NCBI GenBank assembly: GCA_965242805.1
Contig: CBDETD010000002.1
Span: 992,001-1,056,000 of the forward strand
DNA from: JANQEU01 sp965242805
GTDB taxonomy: Bacteria; Bacteroidota; Bacteroidia; Cytophagales; Cyclobacteriaceae
Direction of reading: 5' to 3'
DNA: 64,000 bases
In this document: positions 9,532 to 19,257 of the stretch, piece by piece
Layout of the letters: each line of letters begins with the position of its first letter
How positions within the stretch are numbered: the first letter of the stretch is position 1
Translations under genes and position numbers: made by a program
The notes under the pieces: generated by a model
Told to the model about the DNA's origin: nothing
Database searches by the model: none
Seen by the model: only the letters and a program-made list of their open reading frames with translations

Positions 9532-10818
9532 ATGTCAGATACTGCGGAAATTAGAATCGGCGATTCCTCATATGAACTACCCCTGATTACAGGTACGGAA
9601 AATGAAACTGCCATTGATATAAGCAAATTCAGGGGACAATCTGGTGTGGTAACCATTGATCCCGGCTTTAAGAATACTGGCTCCACAACCAGTGCCATTA
9701 CATTCCTGGACGGAGAAAAAGGAATTTTAAGATACAGGGGTTATCCAATTGAGCAATTGGCAGATCATTCAACGTTCCTGGAAACTTCGTATCTATTGAT
9801 GTTTGACCAGTTGCCGTCGAAAGATGAATTGGAGGATTTTAAGCAGGAAATCACTTATCACACCTTGATCCATGAGGATTTTCACAAGATCCTTGATGGT
9901 TTCCCCTCTGTATCCCACCCCATGGGTGTTTTGTCGTCTTTAGTGACAGCTATGACTGCTTTTTATCCCAAGAGTTTAGATCCTAACAGATCATGGGATG
10001 AAGTTAGACTAAGTATTATCAGGATACTTGCTAAGATGCCAACATTCGCGGCGTTTGCTTACAAGAACAAGATTGGACACCCATTGGTCTATCCAAGCAA
10101 CAAATTGGATTACTGTACCAACTTCCTTCACATGATGTATGGACTGCCAAGTCAACCGTACGAATACGATCCGGTCGTTTCCAATGCTCTGGACAAGTTA
10201 CTTATTGTACATGCCGACCATGAGCAAAATTGTTCCGCTTCTACCGTTAGGATTGTCGGCTCCAGCCAGGCAAGTCTTTATGCTTCCATATCAGCTGGAA
10301 TCAACGCACTGTGGGGGCCCTTACATGGTGGTGCCAACCAGGCTGTGATCGAAATGCTTGAAGCCATACGTGCGGATGGAGGAAATGTGAAAAAATGGAT
10401 GGATAAAGCAAAAGACAAGGACGATCCATTCAGACTTATGGGATTTGGTCACAGGGTTTATCGGAACTTTGATCCAAGGTCAAGGATCATCAAGAAAGCT
10501 GCAGACGATGTCCTGGGAGCTTTGGGTGTCGTGGATCCCGTTTTGGATATAGCCAAGGGACTGGAAGAGGTCGCCCTTGCAGATGATTACTTTATTGAAA
10601 GAAAATTATATCCAAATGTGGATTTCTATTCCGGTATCATTTACAGGGCGTTAGGCATACCAACTGAAATGTTTACAGTCATGTTTGCCATGGGAAGGTT
10701 ACCCGGGTGGATTGCTCAGTGGATAGAGATGAGGGAGAACAAGGAACCTATTGGTCGTCCCAGACAGATCTATACCGGCCATACTGAAAGGGATTATATC
10801 CCAATTGACAAAAGATAA
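9532..10818 (+). CDS. gltA: Citrate synthase
   Basis: Condenses acetyl-CoA with oxaloacetate to give citrate, the entry step of the TCA cycle. With the start at 9532 (MSDTAEIRIG) it is 428 residues, and the catalytic residues fall at His265 (GPLHGGAN), His307 (GFGHRVY) and Asp364 (NVDFYSG), almost the same numbers as in the 427-residue Escherichia coli enzyme. A longer frame opens at 9475 but its first 19 codons overlap the end of the prohibitin gene and carry no conserved sequence. It is the hexameric, Gram-negative type I form by length. A hairpin terminator follows the stop. Confidence 0.97.
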   Translation: MSDTAEIRIGDSSYELPLITGTENETAIDISKFRGQSGVVTIDPGFKNTGSTTSAITFLDGEKGILRYRGYPIEQLADHSTFLETSYLLMFDQLPSKDELEDFKQEITYHTLIHEDFHKILDGFPSVSHPMGVLSSLVTAMTAFYPKSLDPNRSWDEVRLSIIRILAKMPTFAAFAYKNKIGHPLVYPSNKLDYCTNFLHMMYGLPSQPYEYDPVVSNALDKLLIVHADHEQNCSASTVRIVGSSQASLYASISAGINALWGPLHGGANQAVIEMLEAIRADGGNVKKWMDKAKDKDDPFRLMGFGHRVYRNFDPRSRIIKKAADDVLGALGVVDPVLDIAKGLEEVALADDYFIERKLYPNVDFYSGIIYRALGIPTEMFTVMFAMGRLPGWIAQWIEMRENKEPIGRPRQIYTGHTERDYIPIDKR

Positions 10819-10830
10819 GCAAACTTTTTA

Positions 10831-10853
10831 GGGCCCTACATAGGGCCTTTTTT
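10831..10853 (+). terminator. Rho-independent terminator after citrate synthase
   Basis: GGCCCT (10832-10837), loop ACAT, AGGGCC (10842-10847), then six T (10848-10853). It begins 12 bases after the gltA stop. The convergent permease gene ends at 10853, so the hairpin may also slow transcripts from the other side, although the T-run there is weaker. Confidence 0.8.
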
Positions 10854-13504
10854 CATTCATATCTTAAGGTATTGACCGGGTTTAGTCGGGCCGCATGAAC
10901 GCTCTGAGTAGATACGGCTAGCAGTGCAACTACCAAAGAAATAATTCCTGACAGCACAAATAGTAGCGGGTTCAAATTGATCTGATAGGCGAAATCCTGA
11001 AGCCATTCCCTGGCCAGGATAAAGCCAATTGGAAATGAAACCAGAAAACTGACTACGATCAAAACCATGAATCCTTTGCTTACAATAAGTACGATATCTG
11101 AAACTCTTGCTCCAAGTACCTTCCTCACCCCTATCTCCTTCGTTTTCTTTTGAACAGTGAATGTTGCTAACCCAAACAAACCCATGCAAGCAATCAATAC
11201 GGCTACAACCGCAAAAAACTGAATCATTTGCCCAAGTTTCTCTTCTTTTTGATATTGGTCCTGGATCTGTTGATCAAGAAAAGTGAATTCAAAAGGCCAA
11301 TTAGGGGCAAACTCCTTCCAGACAGATTCTGCGAATTCAACTGTGGATAATAATTCCTCATGGCTATCGGTATTGAACTTTATGGATATATCACCCCAGG
11401 AATTGAACTTGAAGACACTTGGCTTCACTGGTTCATAGAGTGATTCAAAATTCGCATCTTTCAGAACTCCAACGACTTTGGTTTCAAACCTGGTTTTGTT
11501 ATCAGTTCCACCTATCCAGCTAAACGTATGACCAAGAGCCTCTTCATTGGTCCAACCAAAAGTCTTCACAGCGGATTCATTGAGGAGAATAGCTTTCGTG
11601 GAATCCGTAGAAAACTGCCTTGAGAAATTCCGTCCAGCCACTACCTCAAGATCGAACATGTCCACGAACCCGTAATTGATATGTTTGAATCCAAGACTTT
11701 TAGCGTCCTGCATATCTTTTCCATCAATTCTAAAAGACTGTGTTCCGGATCTATCGCCAGCAACATATCCCAGGTTTGTGGCTGTTATCCTGGGATTACT
11801 TAATAGTCGGGAACTGAACTGTTGATATTCATCATCGATCTTTGACCCATGAGTTAGTATTATGACCTGTTCCTTGTCAAATCCAAGGTTTTTATCTCTT
11901 ACAAAATTCATTTGGAGCTGTATCACCAGAATACCAGCGATCAGAATATTAGCAACAACAAATTGCACGGTGACAAGAAATTTTCTTAGCCCTGCGTTTG
12001 AACTTGCATCATAATTGCCCCGTAATGTCCGGATCGGATTGAACTTACTCAGATACAATGATGGATAGGTACCCGCAAGAAGTCCAAGTACGATCGCTCC
12101 TAATATGATCAGACCAATAAGTACAGGATATTGCACATATGGAATTGAAATATTTGTAATCATGAATGAGTTGAAAACTGGTACCATTAACTCCAGGATT
12201 ATCATACCGATGAATGAACTAATGATAGTGACCAGGATTGACTCGGTAATGAACTGACCAATGATATTGGTCCTCACTGCTCCCATCACTTTTCGAAGGC
12301 CGATTTCCTTTGCCCGATTGGCTGATTGCGCCGTGGAAAGGTTGATGTAATTGATCGATGCAATCAATAAGATCAGAATTGCAATGATTGAGAATCCGTA
12401 AACCTGATTTTGATTACCAGTTGAACCGATCTCAGCCACCAGGTCCGATTTGAGATGAATATCCAACAAAGGTTGAGTACTGAAATGAAAGTCTACGGTC
12501 GGATTTTCCACCCGATCAAATAGATCCAATCCATCTTCGAAAAAAGTCCGACTGAAATCCTCGATAAGGCCCTCATCTTTCAATAGGATATAAGACCATG
12601 ATCCGGACCATTTCCAGTCTTTTTCAAAGTCATAACCGTTGTTGCTTGCCTCACCCATCCATCGTTGCCTCTGTAATTCAATTGGTACAAGAAAATTAAA
12701 GTCAATATGAGATTTGAAATCACTATCGACTATTCCGGTCACTTCCAATCGATCTTGGTTCTTGTAAAGCAATGTCTTTCCTATCGGATTTTCATCTCCA
12801 AAATATTTGTTTGCCATCCGTTCCGTGAGAATAATGCTATTCTTCTGCGACAATGCCGTACTGGGATTTCCGGCAATCAAGCGAAAATCAAATACCTCAA
12901 AAACTTCCGGATCAGTAAAAAAGACCTTCTTTTCTGTAAATAACTTATCTCCGTATTTCAAGGTGGTTGCATCCATCCTATTTTCGAAAAATCTTACCAC
13001 ATGCTCAACCTGGGGATAATTTTCTAGAATCCGGTACTTTAAAGGGAATGCCACTTTGGCTATTGTACTCTTCTTATCTCTTGCTTTGTAGGAATAAGTC
13101 AGGCGATAAATCCTATCAGCTTTTGAATGAAACCTATCATAGGATATTTCCTGGATTACATAGGTCATCATCATGATGAAACATGCAATTCCCATCGCGA
13201 GACCAAAAATGTTAATGGCCGTAACCAACCGAGTCTTGTTCAGGGATCTATAGGCTATTTTGAAGTTGTTTCTTACCATTTCAATTGTATTGATTCTAGA
13301 GGTCCGATCTCTTCCTTTCATGGCAAAGGGTTGCAAAAACATCAGGACATTTATGAAATACATCAGATTGGCTGTAGTCCGGTTGTACTTCGAGATCCTT
13401 CTCTGATAAAGTTCATACAGATCACCTTCGATAGCTGAGAGTAGATCCTTATGGCAGTACCATCTGAGAAAACCAGTCAACCACTTCGGTGGTGGAGTTT
13501 TCAT
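10853..13504 (-). CDS. ABC transporter permease, FtsX/MacB type with N-terminal prefix domain
   Basis: An 883-residue inner-membrane permease. Residues 1-65 (PPKWLTGFLRWYCHKDLLSAIEGDLYELY) form the prefix found on permeases encoded next to PadR regulators in Bacteroidota. Then comes a helix near 105-125, a large periplasmic MacB-type domain, a first FtsX core near 370-500 (AKEIGLRKVMGA), a second periplasmic domain, and a second FtsX core near 765-880 (KKTKEIGVRKVLGA). Two full cores in one chain suggest it acts as a pseudo-dimer. No ATPase gene is adjacent, so the ATP-binding partner must be elsewhere. Substrate unknown; lipoprotein, peptide or drug export are the roles known for this superfamily. 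Confidence 0.9.
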   Translation of the reverse strand: MKTPPPKWLTGFLRWYCHKDLLSAIEGDLYELYQRRISKYNRTTANLMYFINVLMFLQPFAMKGRDRTSRINTIEMVRNNFKIAYRSLNKTRLVTAINIFGLAMGIACFIMMMTYVIQEISYDRFHSKADRIYRLTYSYKARDKKSTIAKVAFPLKYRILENYPQVEHVVRFFENRMDATTLKYGDKLFTEKKVFFTDPEVFEVFDFRLIAGNPSTALSQKNSIILTERMANKYFGDENPIGKTLLYKNQDRLEVTGIVDSDFKSHIDFNFLVPIELQRQRWMGEASNNGYDFEKDWKWSGSWSYILLKDEGLIEDFSRTFFEDGLDLFDRVENPTVDFHFSTQPLLDIHLKSDLVAEIGSTGNQNQVYGFSIIAILILLIASINYINLSTAQSANRAKEIGLRKVMGAVRTNIIGQFITESILVTIISSFIGMIILELMVPVFNSFMITNISIPYVQYPVLIGLIILGAIVLGLLAGTYPSLYLSKFNPIRTLRGNYDASSNAGLRKFLVTVQFVVANILIAGILVIQLQMNFVRDKNLGFDKEQVIILTHGSKIDDEYQQFSSRLLSNPRITATNLGYVAGDRSGTQSFRIDGKDMQDAKSLGFKHINYGFVDMFDLEVVAGRNFSRQFSTDSTKAILLNESAVKTFGWTNEEALGHTFSWIGGTDNKTRFETKVVGVLKDANFESLYEPVKPSVFKFNSWGDISIKFNTDSHEELLSTVEFAESVWKEFAPNWPFEFTFLDQQIQDQYQKEEKLGQMIQFFAVVAVLIACMGLFGLATFTVQKKTKEIGVRKVLGARVSDIVLIVSKGFMVLIVVSFLVSFPIGFILAREWLQDFAYQINLNPLLFVLSGIISLVVALLAVSTQSVHAARLNPVNTLRYE

Positions 13505-13839
13505 TTTTTACCTCCTTCCCACACTACTTTGGGAACAGCTTCGAACATGACCGTCCTCAGTTCCTTAGACTGTTTCAGAGCATTCTTACCTGAAGTCGTT
13601 AGCTCGTATAGTTTCTTTGCTCGGCCTCCCCTGGATTCCGTAGCCCCACCTATATAAGAAGTCAAAAATCCTTTCTTTTCAAGCCTGACTAAAGACTTAT
13701 GAACTGCACTGATCGTCACTTTCCGTCTTGTACGCAATTCAAGTTCATCGGTAATAGCCAGTCCATATGCATCATCATTTAATATGCCGACTGTCAATAG
13801 AACTAGTTCTTCAAATTCACCTAAAGATGTTCCTTTCAT
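13501..13839 (-). CDS. PadR-family transcriptional regulator
   Basis: A 112-residue winged-helix DNA-binding protein (LGEFEELVLLTVGIL, then VHKSLVRLEKKGFL as recognition region, then the RAKKLYELTTSGK wing). PadR proteins usually repress a neighbouring transporter gene and release DNA on binding a ligand. Its stop overlaps the permease start by four bases (13501-13504), so the two are translationally coupled, and the prefix domain on the permease is the usual companion of this regulator class. Ligand unknown. Confidence 0.92.
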   Translation of the reverse strand: MKGTSLGEFEELVLLTVGILNDDAYGLAITDELELRTRRKVTISAVHKSLVRLEKKGFLTSYIGGATESRGGRAKKLYELTTSGKNALKQSKELRTVMFEAVPKVVWEGGKK

Positions 13840-13841
13840 GA

Positions 13842-14279
13842 TTAGTTGGTTGCTGGAATCGGATCATTCCAGATCCTGACTTTAATTTTCCATTCCTTAT
13901 CCTTCTCACATACCATCAAATAGTTTCCCTCGTTCCGGTAAGTATTTCCATCATTGTTAAACACCAGATTGAACCGACCTCTCACATAACCTTGTTGACC
14001 ATAGATCCTGATCTCATCTATCGTCGACTCCATCGTATCCACTTTGCCTACGAATTGATTGTTGGGAAACCAATACTCCTGTATGTTATTCCAACCTTCA
14101 ATGGGTTGCCCGCCATGGTGAGGAATGATGACTCCTTCCTCGGAAAAGCATGACATCACCATTGAAATATCACTTTCCACCCATCCATTATCGTACTTAA
14201 CTACTAAAGATCTTAATTGGTCCTCATCTGAGATTTCAGATTGAAACAATATGCAACCTATGAGTAATGGAATCATCAT
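13842..14279 (-). CDS. NTF2-like (SnoaL/DUF4440) putative lipoprotein
   Basis: A 145-residue protein with a short hydrophobic N-terminus and a possible lipobox (LLIGC, Cys9), followed by an NTF2-like fold: a helical start (LRSLVVKYDNGWVESDISMVMSCFSEEGVII), a strand-rich middle and a final WKIKVRIWND strand. Proteins of this type are small ligand-binding or orphan enzymes in the envelope. It lies two bases upstream of the padR gene on the same strand, so it is probably in the same transcript. The start at 14279 leaves a very short signal segment, so the lipoprotein call is tentative. Confidence 0.75.
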   Translation of the reverse strand: MMIPLLIGCILFQSEISDEDQLRSLVVKYDNGWVESDISMVMSCFSEEGVIIPHHGGQPIEGWNNIQEYWFPNNQFVGKVDTMESTIDEIRIYGQQGYVRGRFNLVFNNDGNTYRNEGNYLMVCEKDKEWKIKVRIWNDPIPATN

Positions 14280-14349
14280 AATTGATTTCTTTCACCTTTG
14301 CCTAGTAAACGTAGTCAGAATTAAAAGGTTGTTCAGCCCATCCGATCGA

Positions 14350-14883
14350 TTAGTATTTCCTGTTAAGAATTTCCTGAAGGATAATTGCTTTCCGAGCGCT
14401 TTCAGGTGACTGAAGCATTTCTTGGATCTCCTCAGCCAAAGGATTACGTTCTACCTCTTTCTTTGACGGATCCTGGAATAACTTGCTTTTTGCAAATTTT
14501 TTGTCAGGTTCATATTCGACCTTGGTACTGGCCGCCCTCCGAATAGATTCTTCGTACACTCGCCTGCTTTCCTCATCTGCAAACTTTCTCGATCTCCCCT
14601 CTTCAAACTTCTCTTTAGGTGGTGGTTTCACTTCCACTGCCCTCGGCTTTGCCTCCTTTATAGGTTTGGTTTGTGGAGCTGGTTTTTCCTCCAGGGATTT
14701 TTTCCCAGTAATTTCCTCTAGAAGTTCATCGAATGTCATTGAATCCGGTGATTGTCTTTCTTCGGTTTCTGCAGCGCGAGGTTGCTTTTGTCCAGGTTTT
14801 GGCTTCGGTTTGCTTCGTAATCCCCTACCTATGAAATAGATCAGCGCGAAGATGATATAGATCCAAAATTCTATGTTATCCAT
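14350..14883 (-). CDS. Small membrane-anchored charged protein, function unknown
   Basis: 177 residues: an N-terminal transmembrane helix (about 5-20, FWIYIIFALIYFIG) followed by a long Lys/Pro/Glu-rich cytoplasmic or periplasmic tail (KPKPKPGQKQP near 25-35) and a short C-terminal helical block (NPLAEEIQEMLQSPESARKAIILQEILNRKY). That last block is the part most like a conserved domain and is common in short Bacteroidota proteins encoded beside smc. It diverges from smc with an 80-base gap. I do not recognise a function. Confidence 0.75.
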   Translation of the reverse strand: MDNIEFWIYIIFALIYFIGRGLRSKPKPKPGQKQPRAAETEERQSPDSMTFDELLEEITGKKSLEEKPAPQTKPIKEAKPRAVEVKPPPKEKFEEGRSRKFADEESRRVYEESIRRAASTKVEYEPDKKFAKSKLFQDPSKKEVERNPLAEEIQEMLQSPESARKAIILQEILNRKY

Positions 14884-14920
14884 TCTGGGCTAAAAGTATA
14901 AAATTAAATTCAGATTAAGA

Positions 14921-14928
14921 TATATTTG
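14921..14928 (+). promoter_or_regulatory. Candidate Bacteroidota -7 box for smc
   Basis: TATATTTG fits the TAnnTTTG consensus exactly and lies 35 bases before the smc ATG in the 80-base divergent gap. I see no clear TTG at the -33 position, so this is only a candidate. Confidence 0.4.
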
Positions 14929-14963
14929 TCCGCTTCAACCAAACACTTTATTCTCGTTCTTTA

Positions 14964-17900
14964 ATGCAATTAGCACGTCTGGAAATTAAGGGATTCAAAA
15001 GCTTTGCTGATCGAGTTACCATAAATTTTGACGAAGGAATCACAGGTATTGTTGGACCCAATGGATGCGGGAAATCCAACATTGTAGATTCTATTCGTTG
15101 GGTACTTGGTGAGCAAAAATCCCGCGTCCTGAGGTCAGAGAAAATGGAAAACATGATCTTCAATGGGACAAAGAAAAGAAAGCCCACCCAGATGGCAGAA
15201 GTCTCCCTGACCTTCAACAATACCAAGAATCTGATACCTACGGAATACAGCCAGGTGACGATCACACGGAAGTATTTCCGTTCAGGTGAAAGTGAGTATC
15301 AGCTCAATGGTGTTCCGTGCAGGCGAAAAGATATTACAGACCTTTTCCTGGATACGGGAATTGCATCCAACAGCTATGCTATCATTGAATTGAAAATGGT
15401 TGATGACCTTCTCAATGATAAAGACAACTCGCGAAGGATGTTATTCGAGGAGGCTGCTGGTATTTCAAAATTTAAGATCCGGAAAAAGCAGACCCTCAAG
15501 AAACTTGAGGACACCGACGCTGACCTTGATCGTGTTGAGGATCTTCTATTTGAAATTGATAAGAATTTAAAATCACTTGAAAGACAGGCAAGGCAGGCCA
15601 AGAGGTATTACGAGATTAAGGAAGAGTACAAGCAATCAAGTATAGCCTACTCTCAACTTGCCGTAAAAACCCAACAGGAAGTTTTCGATAATATTACTTC
15701 CCAGGTAACGAAAGAGGAAGACCATAAAAATCAGCTTAATACAAAACTAGCAGGGAAAGAAGCACTCCTCGAAACGGTGAAGGCTGATCTTATCAAGAAA
15801 GAGCAACTGCTATCTGTACGCCAAAAGGCTTTAAATGAACATGTAAATAAGATACGCCAGTATGAGGGCGAAAAGAAGATCAAAAGCGAACGTAAAAGAT
15901 TCCTGGATGATCGCATTGAAAAACTGAAGGAACAACTTGCTCAGGACAAACAAAGCAATGAGAGAGCTTCATTTTCCATTCAATCCCTGCAAAAGGAGAA
16001 GACTGAAGCTGAAAAGGAGTTAAAAGAGATAAAATTAAGCCTAGACAATCTCTTCAACGAGTATCAATCTCAAAAAGAAAAAACCGAAGCAGCTCAGGAC
16101 GAATTGAATAAAAGCAATTCGGAATTTCTATCAAAACGGGAGACTGTTTTCCAGCATCACAAGGATCTTGAAGTCAAGGAAATACAGATCCAGACTCTGC
16201 AGCGAGAACTGGATAAAACAAGCGTAGACAGTAGTTCTCATTCCTCAAGTTTGGAAGAATTTGAGATTAAGATCGGGGAACTTGAGAAAGAGAAACTGAG
16301 TCGTCAAAATAATTTTGAGAAAGTAAAACTAAATCAGGACCGAATCGATACTGATACTGAAGCTCTCCAGCAAAAAGTTGGTATTCTCAAGGACGAATTG
16401 GCTCAAATCAATCGAGCCCTGGATGCCAATCAGAATGAATTTAACCTCACAAAGTCGCTCGTTGACAATCTTGAAGGTTTCCCGGAGGCCATAAAGTTCC
16501 TTAAAAAGCAAGATCGATGGAAATCCGCTCCCCTTCTTTCTGATATCATAAGCTGCCCAGAGTCATACCGAGTTTGTGTCGAGAATTACCTTGAACCGTA
16601 TATGAACTACTATGTGGTGAAAGGAATGAACGATGCTTATGAAGCTGTGCAACTATTGAATGAGTCAAATCGAGGCAAAGCAAATTTCTTCGTTCTCGAT
16701 CACCTTGAAAAGTACTCAAAATCCGAAAATGGGATTCTTTCTACAGCAACAGCAGCCACTGAGATCATTGATTATGATCCACAATACGCAAACCTGATCA
16801 ACTATCTTCTTGGTAACGTTTACATTTTCGAAGGAAAGGAAGCGCCTGAGATAGATGGTAAGGATATTGTCCTCCTGGAAAAATCGGGCAAACTTCAGAT
16901 AAAAAAATTCAGTATTTCAGGAGGTTCGGTAGGATTATTCGAAGGCAAAAGAATCGGTAGGGCTAAAAACCTTGAGAAACTAAGTGAACGATTAAAAGCA
17001 CTTAAATCAAAGCAGCAAAACATCGATCAAGAGCTTTCCAAGCACACTAATGAGCTGGTAGTGCTCAAAGGTCAGAATCAGACCATTGAACTGGAGAACA
17101 TTAAAGACGAAATCAACCAGATCAATGAATCTCTGGTGACCCTAAAGACCAAAAAAGAACAGTACTCAGAGTTAATATCTTCTGCCGCTACAAAACGCGA
17201 AGACATTGTAAACCAGATAGATATACTGAACAAGCAAATAGAAAGTTTAACTCCTCAGTACAAGGAAGAAAAAGAAGGTCTGAACCAATTGGAGAATGCG
17301 GTGAACAGTCAAAAGAATACACTAGAGGAATTGACGACCATTCTTTCAGAGAAATCCGAATCATACAATTCGGTCAACGTCTCATTTCACCAAAAGGAGA
17401 ATGCTGTAGGTAATATTCAACAGGAAATATCCTTTAAGGAAGAGGCTTTCAACAGCAGCCTTCGACGGATTGAAGAAAACAACGAAGAGCTCAGAGCTAC
17501 TGAGCATGACATTAATGAGTTGGTCAAGAAGTCCGTGGAAAATGATGACGAGCTCGTCAAAATGTATGATGAGAAAGAGACCATTGAGGCTGGTGTAAAC
17601 GAAGCTGAGAAGGAATACTATCATACCAGGGGTACAATTGATCAGGAAGAGAAAGACATAAGGGAGGTACAGCGTCAGAGAGAAGGCGTCGATCAGATAC
17701 TGCTTCAATGGAATGAGAAATTGACCGAAACACGTATTGCTCTTAATACGATCAAGGAAAGACTTTCCATTGAATTCAATATTGATTTTGACCAAATGGA
17801 TCCTGAGGTCAACCAAAAGTATCAGAAGAATTCTGAGGAGGAACTTCAGGCGATCATAGAGAAATTAAAGAACCGAATGGAATCCATGGGACCTATCAAC

Positions 17901-18491
17901 CCGATGGCAATGGAAGCCTATGAAGAGATCAAAGAACGATTTGATTTTATCACCGGTCAGAAGGAAGACCTTTTGAAAGCAAAGGAAAAACTGCTCGATA
18001 CTATACAGGAGATAGATAATGTGGCTCGGGAGACGTTTATGGAGGCATTCGACAAGATCCGCGACAACTTCCTCAAAGTGTTTAGAACCTTATTCACGGA
18101 GGAAGATGACTGTGATCTCTACCTGACCAATCCTGAAGATCCACTGGAGTCAGCAATAGAGATCACCGCCAAACCCAAGGGTAAAAGACCACTGACCATC
18201 AACCAACTCTCAGGAGGTGAAAAAACTCTAACGGCTATCTCCCTCCTGTTTGCCATTTACCTCATTAAACCGGCCCCTTTCTGTATTTTTGATGAAGTAG
18301 ACGCTCCACTGGATGATGCTAATATTGATAAGTTCAATCATATCATACGAGAGTTCTCACGTGATTCCCAGTTCATACTTGTCACTCACAACAAACGGAC
18401 CATGGCCAGTACGGATATAATCTATGGGATCACCATGATCGAGCAAGGGATCTCTAGAGTGGTTCCTGTGGATTTGAGGGAATTGGCATAG
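14964..18491 (+). CDS. smc: Chromosome segregation protein SMC
   Basis: The ATPase of the bacterial condensin complex, which loops and segregates the chromosome. At 1175 residues it has the standard build: Walker A GPNGCGKSN at 31-39, a coiled coil from about 170 to 500, a hinge near 510-680 (NYLEPYMNYYVV), the return coil, the LSGGEKT signature near 1081 and Walker B FCIFDEVDAPLDDAN near 1105. No scpA or scpB is in the window. The gene ends directly against the convergent gene at 18492 with no intervening base and no visible terminator. Confidence 0.97.
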   Translation: MQLARLEIKGFKSFADRVTINFDEGITGIVGPNGCGKSNIVDSIRWVLGEQKSRVLRSEKMENMIFNGTKKRKPTQMAEVSLTFNNTKNLIPTEYSQVTITRKYFRSGESEYQLNGVPCRRKDITDLFLDTGIASNSYAIIELKMVDDLLNDKDNSRRMLFEEAAGISKFKIRKKQTLKKLEDTDADLDRVEDLLFEIDKNLKSLERQARQAKRYYEIKEEYKQSSIAYSQLAVKTQQEVFDNITSQVTKEEDHKNQLNTKLAGKEALLETVKADLIKKEQLLSVRQKALNEHVNKIRQYEGEKKIKSERKRFLDDRIEKLKEQLAQDKQSNERASFSIQSLQKEKTEAEKELKEIKLSLDNLFNEYQSQKEKTEAAQDELNKSNSEFLSKRETVFQHHKDLEVKEIQIQTLQRELDKTSVDSSSHSSSLEEFEIKIGELEKEKLSRQNNFEKVKLNQDRIDTDTEALQQKVGILKDELAQINRALDANQNEFNLTKSLVDNLEGFPEAIKFLKKQDRWKSAPLLSDIISCPESYRVCVENYLEPYMNYYVVKGMNDAYEAVQLLNESNRGKANFFVLDHLEKYSKSENGILSTATAATEIIDYDPQYANLINYLLGNVYIFEGKEAPEIDGKDIVLLEKSGKLQIKKFSISGGSVGLFEGKRIGRAKNLEKLSERLKALKSKQQNIDQELSKHTNELVVLKGQNQTIELENIKDEINQINESLVTLKTKKEQYSELISSAATKREDIVNQIDILNKQIESLTPQYKEEKEGLNQLENAVNSQKNTLEELTTILSEKSESYNSVNVSFHQKENAVGNIQQEISFKEEAFNSSLRRIEENNEELRATEHDINELVKKSVENDDELVKMYDEKETIEAGVNEAEKEYYHTRGTIDQEEKDIREVQRQREGVDQILLQWNEKLTETRIALNTIKERLSIEFNIDFDQMDPEVNQKYQKNSEEELQAIIEKLKNRMESMGPINPMAMEAYEEIKERFDFITGQKEDLLKAKEKLLDTIQEIDNVARETFMEAFDKIRDNFLKVFRTLFTEEDDCDLYLTNPEDPLESAIEITAKPKGKRPLTINQLSGGEKTLTAISLLFAIYLIKPAPFCIFDEVDAPLDDANIDKFNHIIREFSRDSQFILVTHNKRTMASTDIIYGITMIEQGISRVVPVDLRELA

Positions 18492-19256
18492 CTAATTCCT
18501 GAATAAGGGTATCCCCATCAATGCCTGGACCAGAACTGCACTAGTGGTTATGAAATAAATTATTGAAACAATGATCAAAACTCGGGTGCTTTGAAACAGG
18601 TAAAATCCCAGGATTGGTAGAATTTGGAGTGCATGCATGCCAAGGAAATGAGCAATACGAAGGTCTCCATGGGATTTACTCCAATTCACTACTGGTAGAC
18701 CTGCACTTCCATCTGAGGCGCCAACAGTATGGGAAAGCCTCGCTCCCATCAATCCGCCTTCGAAGGCGAAAATCACGAACATCACAATCCCTAATCGAAT
18801 TCCCCAGACATAGGCATTGGGAAGATCGGGAAACGAACTTGTAAAAAAAAGGATTCCAATATATGCAGTGAATAGCGTCATCATACTGATCGCAAAACCC
18901 ATGATACTCCACATTGTGCCGTGAAATGATGAAGACATGTTGAAATGAGACAATTCTCCTTTTGCTGCCTGCCAAGTGATATAGACCAATTCAAAAATGA
19001 AAACGACAATCACTACCCAACTGAATATGTTAACAGTGGATTGCTGTGATAAGTAGTGCATATACCATCCTATGGACCAGGCGAAGATCCATGAGGACAT
19101 ATAAAACTTAAAAGGCTTGATCCATGCGTTAATGCCCAGTACTTCGGTATCTGTCACCTGGGTCATTATTGCACTCAGCAAAGCTCCACCCAGACATAAC
19201 CATCCAAAATAGTAAAGTGCCGGGTTTCGTACAGAGAGCTCGTTTAAAAATTCCAT
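18492..19256 (-). CDS. Heptahelical membrane protein, function unknown
   Basis: 254 residues with about seven hydrophobic helices. Conserved-looking polar motifs are GINAWIKPFKFY (about 40-52), SHFNMSS (about 103-109), EGGLMGARLSHTVGASDG (about 164-182) and HGDLRIAHFLGMHALQ (about 195-210), so several histidines face or flank the membrane, as in heme- or metal-binding membrane proteins. The downstream end of a pair: its start is one base from the stop of the ABA4-like gene. I do not know a function; the histidines make a redox or cofactor role a guess only. Confidence 0.8.
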   Translation of the reverse strand: MEFLNELSVRNPALYYFGWLCLGGALLSAIMTQVTDTEVLGINAWIKPFKFYMSSWIFAWSIGWYMHYLSQQSTVNIFSWVVIVVFIFELVYITWQAAKGELSHFNMSSSFHGTMWSIMGFAISMMTLFTAYIGILFFTSSFPDLPNAYVWGIRLGIVMFVIFAFEGGLMGARLSHTVGASDGSAGLPVVNWSKSHGDLRIAHFLGMHALQILPILGFYLFQSTRVLIIVSIIYFITTSAVLVQALMGIPLFRN

Positions 19257-19257
19257 G

